A DNA stretch of 64,000 bases from CAXMQZ01 sp963707075 (GTDB lineage: Bacteria > Acidobacteriota > Thermoanaerobaculia > Multivoradales > JAHEKO01), in contig CAVPOX010000002.1 in assembly GCA_963707075.1 (NCBI GenBank), positions 558,001 to 622,000 on the forward strand. Direction: 5' to 3'. Both the position numbers and the translations under genes were made by a program. Of this stretch, positions 59,913 through 64,000 are shown piece by piece. Numbering within the stretch: position 1 is the stretch's first letter; every line of letters begins with the position of its first letter. The notes under the pieces are model-generated. The model was not told where the DNA came from, did not search any database, and saw only the letters and a list, made by a program, of their open reading frames with translations.

Positions 59913-62129
59913 CTACTGCAGGTAGCCGAGTGCCTTCAGTGCCCTGGTCGTCTCTTCATCCAGGACCGCTTCCTCGGTCGACAGCAGACTTCCCTCCATC
60001 ATCTTGGCTTCCAGCATCCGGGTCATGAACCGGGTGCGGATCGGATACTCGAGGACACGATTCTCCGCCTCGCCAGCATCCTCCAGGCGATTGAAGAGCC
60101 CGGTCCAGGTCACCTCCCCGTCACTGTCCAGACGTTGAATGAGCTTCCACTCCCCATCCACCAGGCTGCGGGTCGGCGCTCCGTCCAGATGGAGGAACGA
60201 GAAGGCCGGTCGCGATGCTGAAACATCGGATCCCTGACCCGGCTCGAGCAACCGGAGAAAGGACTCCCCTTCCACCTGCTCGGGCACTGGAACCCCCACA
60301 TAGTCCAGCAGTGTCGGCATGAGATCGATCTGCTGAACGACCTCGGCCACCCGCACGCCTTGTCCCCTGTCCGGAAACCGCACTATCAGGGGAACATTGA
60401 GGTTCTCGGCGTACAGGTTTCGGCCGTGCCCCCAGGTACCGTGATCCAGGAACTCTTCTCCGTGGTCGGAAACGAAGATTACGACCGTCGAATCGAGCAG
60501 CTGCTGCTCCTCGAGGATGGACACCAGCTCGCCAAAGCCCCGATCGTTGTACGCGATCTCGGCATCATAAAGGGAGCGCAGATAATTGCTGACACTCTCC
60601 TTCTCTGCATCGGTCATCGTCGCGGTGCGTTTGAAACCCGGGTGCTTGTCGAGGCCCCAGTCCTCCTGGTCCTCGCCCATGAAGAGCTCCCGCGTCTCGG
60701 CCGGAGGTCGGTACGGCTCATGGGGATCGACCGTGTGCACCCAGAGAAAGAAAGGCTTCGTCTGGTCTCGCTCGTTCAACCACGCCCCGACCTGCCGGGT
60801 CAGCTGGACCGCCTTGCCGTCTCGCACGCGTTGATACTCATCGAAACCCTGGCGAAACCCGAAGACCGGAAAGACATTCCAATTGCGCACCTTGGCGGCG
60901 GTCTGGTACCCAGCTGCAGACAGGATCTCGGCCAGGGTCGTAGCTTCGGGGTCGAGGATGTCCTTGCGACCGTTGGCAGCGTGCTTCAACGGCCAAAGAC
61001 CGGTAAACATCGAAGCCATGGCCGCACGGGTCCAGGACGAGTTGGCCACCGCATTGTCGAAAACGGTCGCCCCCGCCGCGAACTTGTCGAGCTCAGGCGA
61101 CACCGGCCGCGAGTAGCCATAGACTCCCAGGTGATCGGCCCGCAGGGTATCGACCACATAAAGCAGGATGTTGGGACGCTCGATCGAAGACCGTCGGTCG
61201 GCCGTTTCAGCCACTCCCTCCGCCTCAGTGGAAGTCGCGGCATCCGGCGAGCGCAGAGCGGCGGACTCGACAAGGACTCCCGACCTGCCCGATACCGCCG
61301 CGCCCGCGTTGTCAGCTCGCAGGGTCAGACGCACGATACGATCGCGGGCGCCAGATAGATCCTTCGCGACCGTCTCGGCTGTTCCGTTTGTCAGGAGATA
61401 CTCGGCAGGCTCCTTGCCGTCCTCCTCGACAACGAGACTCAGGCTCCCTCCCGAATCGCCGAGATGGCGGACCCGCTCGATGGTGAGAGCGCTGTCGGCG
61501 GGCAGCTCCATGGTGTACTCCACCCGCGTGCCGTAAGGGATCATCACTCCACTGTTCTGGCCAAACTGGGCGGGCATCGGCGGCGGCGACTCGTCTGCAA
61601 ACGACAGATCGACCCTGTACCAGGCCATTTCGAACCCCGGATCGGCACCGTCGGAGCGCCGATAGCGCAGAACTACCTCGTTCTCCCCCGCCCGCAAGAC
61701 GCTTTCTTGTACCGGGAATTGATACCGACGCAGCCGATCGTCCATCTCCAGTGACTGCACCGGATACCCATTCACCAGAACGTCGACTCCGACGCCAACA
61801 CCGGAGCTCGTATTCATGGGTCGTCCGAACAGATGCAAACTCAGGGGCCGGGGTTGGATCAACTCGACCGCCACCACCGATTCACCGCCTCGGCTGATGA
61901 CAAAAGTCCTCTTGCGGCGCGCATCCCATCGATCCTCGGTCCAGCCCGAAACCAGCTGGCGCCGACCGGCAGCGGTGCCGATGTCGATGGAACGGGTCTC
62001 GGAAAAGAGGTCGGCACCGATGAACCCCGCGGACAGGTCGTACATGACCGGCCAATCGGAGGGGCCACCGCCACAGCCTGAGAGAATCGCCAACAGCAGT
62101 AAACACAACGTCCATCTGTACCTTGCCAT
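59913..62129 (-). CDS. Sulfatase-like lipoprotein with Thr nucleophile position and long N-terminal extension (3)
   Basis: 738 residues from ATG 62129 (MARYRWTLCLLLLAILSGCG), a textbook lipoprotein signal (LSGC, Cys19); the longer frame to 62192 reads as leader-like. About 300 residues of beta-rich extension precede the sulfatase fold, which starts at ILLYVVDTLRADHLGVYGY (about 321) and has VSDHGEEFLDHGTWGHG. The sulfatase signature reads S-W-T367-R-A-A-M-A-S-M-F-T-G: Thr again replaces the formylglycine residue. The extension may be a carbohydrate-binding jelly roll (VNGYPVQSLEMDDRLRRYQF, two parts). The C-terminus EETTRALKALGYLQ matches copy 2. It is co-transcribed with the GT39-like gene 33 bp downstream. 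Confidence 0.85.
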   Translation of the reverse strand: MARYRWTLCLLLLAILSGCGGGPSDWPVMYDLSAGFIGADLFSETRSIDIGTAAGRRQLVSGWTEDRWDARRKRTFVISRGGESVVAVELIQPRPLSLHLFGRPMNTSSGVGVGVDVLVNGYPVQSLEMDDRLRRYQFPVQESVLRAGENEVVLRYRRSDGADPGFEMAWYRVDLSFADESPPPMPAQFGQNSGVMIPYGTRVEYTMELPADSALTIERVRHLGDSGGSLSLVVEEDGKEPAEYLLTNGTAETVAKDLSGARDRIVRLTLRADNAGAAVSGRSGVLVESAALRSPDAATSTEAEGVAETADRRSSIERPNILLYVVDTLRADHLGVYGYSRPVSPELDKFAAGATVFDNAVANSSWTRAAMASMFTGLWPLKHAANGRKDILDPEATTLAEILSAAGYQTAAKVRNWNVFPVFGFRQGFDEYQRVRDGKAVQLTRQVGAWLNERDQTKPFFLWVHTVDPHEPYRPPAETRELFMGEDQEDWGLDKHPGFKRTATMTDAEKESVSNYLRSLYDAEIAYNDRGFGELVSILEEQQLLDSTVVIFVSDHGEEFLDHGTWGHGRNLYAENLNVPLIVRFPDRGQGVRVAEVVQQIDLMPTLLDYVGVPVPEQVEGESFLRLLEPGQGSDVSASRPAFSFLHLDGAPTRSLVDGEWKLIQRLDSDGEVTWTGLFNRLEDAGEAENRVLEYPIRTRFMTRMLEAKMMEGSLLSTEEAVLDEETTRALKALGYLQ

Positions 62130-62224
62130 CTTGTGTTTCTGCCTCCGGGAAGTCGATCCAGCGGTAATCTGGGACCGGCGAGACATTAGCACAGCGAGAC
62201 GAAGACCAAGCTAAACTTCCCGGC

Positions 62225-64000
62225 ATGAATTGGCGAGTTCACCGCAGGATTGTCCTGCTGACAATCGCCATCGGCCTCGGTTGTGCAGCTCCCGAGGAAG
62301 GCACCGCTCCAAAGGAAGTGAATGCTGCGTTCGACCTGGCGCAGCACCCGGTGTCAGATGGAAACGAAGGGACAATCGGTCTCGGTGAAGGGTTTCTGGT
62401 CTGGGAATCCAATCGCAGCGGCCGATGGCGCCTGTGGATACGGAACCTGTCGGGCGGAACGCCCAGGCAATTGACGCCCGACGAAGGGCGCCGGCTTCAT
62501 TGTTGTCCCCACATTTCGCCCGACGGAAGAAAGATCGCCTACCTCAGCCTGCCACCCGATCAGGACGGGTATCCTCAGGGAGGCGCTGTCGGAGTCATGA
62601 TGTTGATTCCGCCAGATGGCTCTGCGCCAGAAAAGATCGTGGATCGCGCTCGCAACTACTATGAGAATCGGGCCGCTGTCTGGACATCCCCCACCGAGCT
62701 GAACTACATCGACGGCGAAGGCTTCGCTGCTCGACTCGACCTTGAAACGGGCAAGACCTCTCGGCTGACCGAGGCTACAAGCGACAGCGGGCCCTGGTTG
62801 ATCAACAGCAGCCTGAGCTGGGCTGCCTCGGGTCATGGCGCATTCTCTCCATTCGATGCTGCCCGCCGCCGCGTCGTGGACCGCGGGCCTCGACCGGGCT
62901 GCCAGCCGTACTTCAGCCACGACGGACTCTGGGGCTTCTGGGTGATGGCACCCGGCGGGCCGATCAATCGGTTGCACCTGGAGAGCGGTAGGGACACGAC
63001 GTTGTTGAGCAAGAGCGACCCCCGCTTGCCAGCGGATCGCGGGTACCTGTACTTTCCGATGCTCTCTGCAGACGGCCGGCTACTCGCCTTCGCCGCCTCC
63101 AACGACGAGCACGCGCACTTCTCGGCCGACTACGATGTCTTTGTTGTCGAGACGGACCCTCGCACCCTGGAGCTTCTGGGGGATCCGATTCGCTTTACCC
63201 ATCACCCTGCAACGGACCGATTCCCCGATGTCTTCCGTTCTCCTCTGGCGCTCGGGCGGCAACAGGGCGAGGCGCCCTTTCGCTGGATTCCCGACCCGGA
63301 GCTTCCCCTGCGCGACTGGCAATGGAGCTTTGGCGACGGCGCTACCGCGCGGGGCCCCGCCGCAGAGCACCTCTATTCACGACCAGGACGATTCGAGATC
63401 GTTGCGCGATCCGGCGAGACGACGCTGCGCGGGCAAATCGTGATCACCGAGGCCGCTGCACCTGTGGTGCTTGCCAGTTCCCTGCGAGACCAGGGCAACG
63501 AAATCGTCGTGGTCTTCGATGAACCGGTCGAGGTGTCAAATCTCGCAGCCACGCTGCAGTCCGGGACCCCGATAGCAGGGCATGTGTTGGATGGCGATGG
63601 ACAGCGGTTGAAACTACGGCTGGCCGAGCCCCTTACAACCGACGACCTTCTGCACCTGACCGGAATCACGGACCAGGCGCAGACACCCAACGCTCTGCCC
63701 CAGATGGACCTGACCATCACGTTGCCGACCTGGCCAATCTCGCAGCAGGGACTGAGCTTTATCTGGGAGACGGGCGATTCCCTGAACCTGCTCTACGACC
63801 CGCAGCTCGACGCCGAGGTCGGAATAGGCCTCACCCCCAGGGGCGCGGCCCGACTCGACCGTCTTTTCCGCATGCTGCCGGCTGGCGGCCAGTTCGAAGC
63901 CACGGAAGCGGCCTCACGGCGAACGGTGCTGGAGAGCAAGAAGACCTACGAGATCTCGCTCGAGATGACTCTCGACGCTCACGGGCCTCAGCAAGGAAAA
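62225..64000 (+). CDS. Exported beta-propeller/PKD protein, 3'-truncated by window edge
   Basis: Open from ATG 62225 to the window end, 592 codons without stop. The N-terminus (MNWRVHRRIVLLTIAIGLGC) is an export signal ending at Cys20, lipoprotein-like. The first about 330 residues have TolB/WD40-like propeller blades (WESNRSGRWRLWIRNLSGGT, HISPDGRKIAYLS, MLSADGRLLAFAASNDEH). A PKD-like domain follows at about 350-410 (WQWSFGDGATARGPAAEHLY...GRFEI). Next comes a beta-rich module, and from about 510 a possible LamG-type start (FIWETGDSLNLLYDP). It is divergent from the sulfatase-like gene (95 bp apart). A surface glycan-binding or enzyme-support role fits the domains but is inferred. Confidence 0.8.
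   Translation, partial: MNWRVHRRIVLLTIAIGLGCAAPEEGTAPKEVNAAFDLAQHPVSDGNEGTIGLGEGFLVWESNRSGRWRLWIRNLSGGTPRQLTPDEGRRLHCCPHISPDGRKIAYLSLPPDQDGYPQGGAVGVMMLIPPDGSAPEKIVDRARNYYENRAAVWTSPTELNYIDGEGFAARLDLETGKTSRLTEATSDSGPWLINSSLSWAASGHGAFSPFDAARRRVVDRGPRPGCQPYFSHDGLWGFWVMAPGGPINRLHLESGRDTTLLSKSDPRLPADRGYLYFPMLSADGRLLAFAASNDEHAHFSADYDVFVVETDPRTLELLGDPIRFTHHPATDRFPDVFRSPLALGRQQGEAPFRWIPDPELPLRDWQWSFGDGATARGPAAEHLYSRPGRFEIVARSGETTLRGQIVITEAAAPVVLASSLRDQGNEIVVVFDEPVEVSNLAATLQSGTPIAGHVLDGDGQRLKLRLAEPLTTDDLLHLTGITDQAQTPNALPQMDLTITLPTWPISQQGLSFIWETGDSLNLLYDPQLDAEVGIGLTPRGAARLDRLFRMLPAGGQFEATEAASRRTVLESKKTYEISLEMTLDAHGPQQGK

Noticed and set aside
60360..61358. A 332-codon plus-strand frame across sulfatase-like gene 3
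   Set aside because: It overlaps the region with the catalytic signature and DHGE motif of the minus-strand gene, and shows no family features.

Overview
The window is a dense, GC-rich bacterial chromosome segment with genes on both strands, mostly in short operons with 1-8 bp overlaps. I see no tRNA, rRNA, IS element, prophage or CRISPR. The gene set suggests a didermic, respiring heterotroph, most likely an Acidobacteriota member (Thermoanaerobaculia-like). Supporting features are a TonB-dependent receptor with an N-terminal carboxypeptidase-regulatory domain, DPP-IV and M16 peptidases, an ECF sigma/zinc-finger anti-sigma/DUF4097 operon, sulfatase-like proteins ending in ALGY, and a DUF4388 protein. 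This placement is inference and was not tested by phylogeny.

Layout. 0-5 kb: the start of an RND pump (minus), a DPP-IV peptidase, and an ECF sigma / anti-sigma / DUF4097 operon closed by a UUCG hairpin. 5-11 kb: a HAMP-SpoIIE phosphatase, an unknown helical protein, a lipid A-type acyltransferase and SppA. 11-14.5 kb: a complete succinate dehydrogenase in the order A-C-D-B. 14.5-20 kb (minus): a SYLF protein coupled to a beta-ketoacyl-synthase-like protein with a large insertion, then a MATE exporter coupled to an LCAT-like lipoprotein. 19.7-21.3 kb: a small membrane protein, thyA and folA. 21.3-24.7 kb: a hybrid histidine kinase, a candidate 26-residue peptide and a heme oxygenase-like protein. 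24.7-33.5 kb: an acetate or monocarboxylate locus with an AMP-forming acetyl-CoA synthetase and a porin on one strand, and a divergent OFA transporter, an ADP-forming acyl-CoA synthetase and a CoA-transferase fused to a GNAT domain. 33.6-37 kb: a LEA-like lipoprotein, an ArsR-methyltransferase regulator with adenosylhomocysteinase, and a STAS protein. 37-43 kb: an M16 peptidase pair, glutamate dehydrogenase and a zinc alcohol dehydrogenase. 43-47 kb: a tetraheme cytochrome c and a TonB receptor behind a sigma-54-type promoter. 47-49.5 kb: a DUF4388 protein.

49.6-64 kb is the most unusual region. It holds an FHA-EAL protein translationally coupled to a sulfatase-like lipoprotein, three GT39-like membrane glycosyltransferases and two more sulfatase-like proteins. 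It ends in an unfinished propeller/PKD lipoprotein. All three sulfatase-like proteins carry Thr where classical sulfatases have the formylglycine Cys/Ser, so I read this as a candidate envelope-glycan assembly and modification cluster with phosphotransferase or phosphodiesterase chemistry.

The best regulatory signal lies before the ArsR-methyltransferase/ahcY operon. A consensus TTGACA box, a 17-bp spacer and a TATCCT box are overlapped by a 24-bp near-perfect palindrome. The start codon lies within the palindrome, which points to autoregulation and a leaderless or nearly leaderless message.
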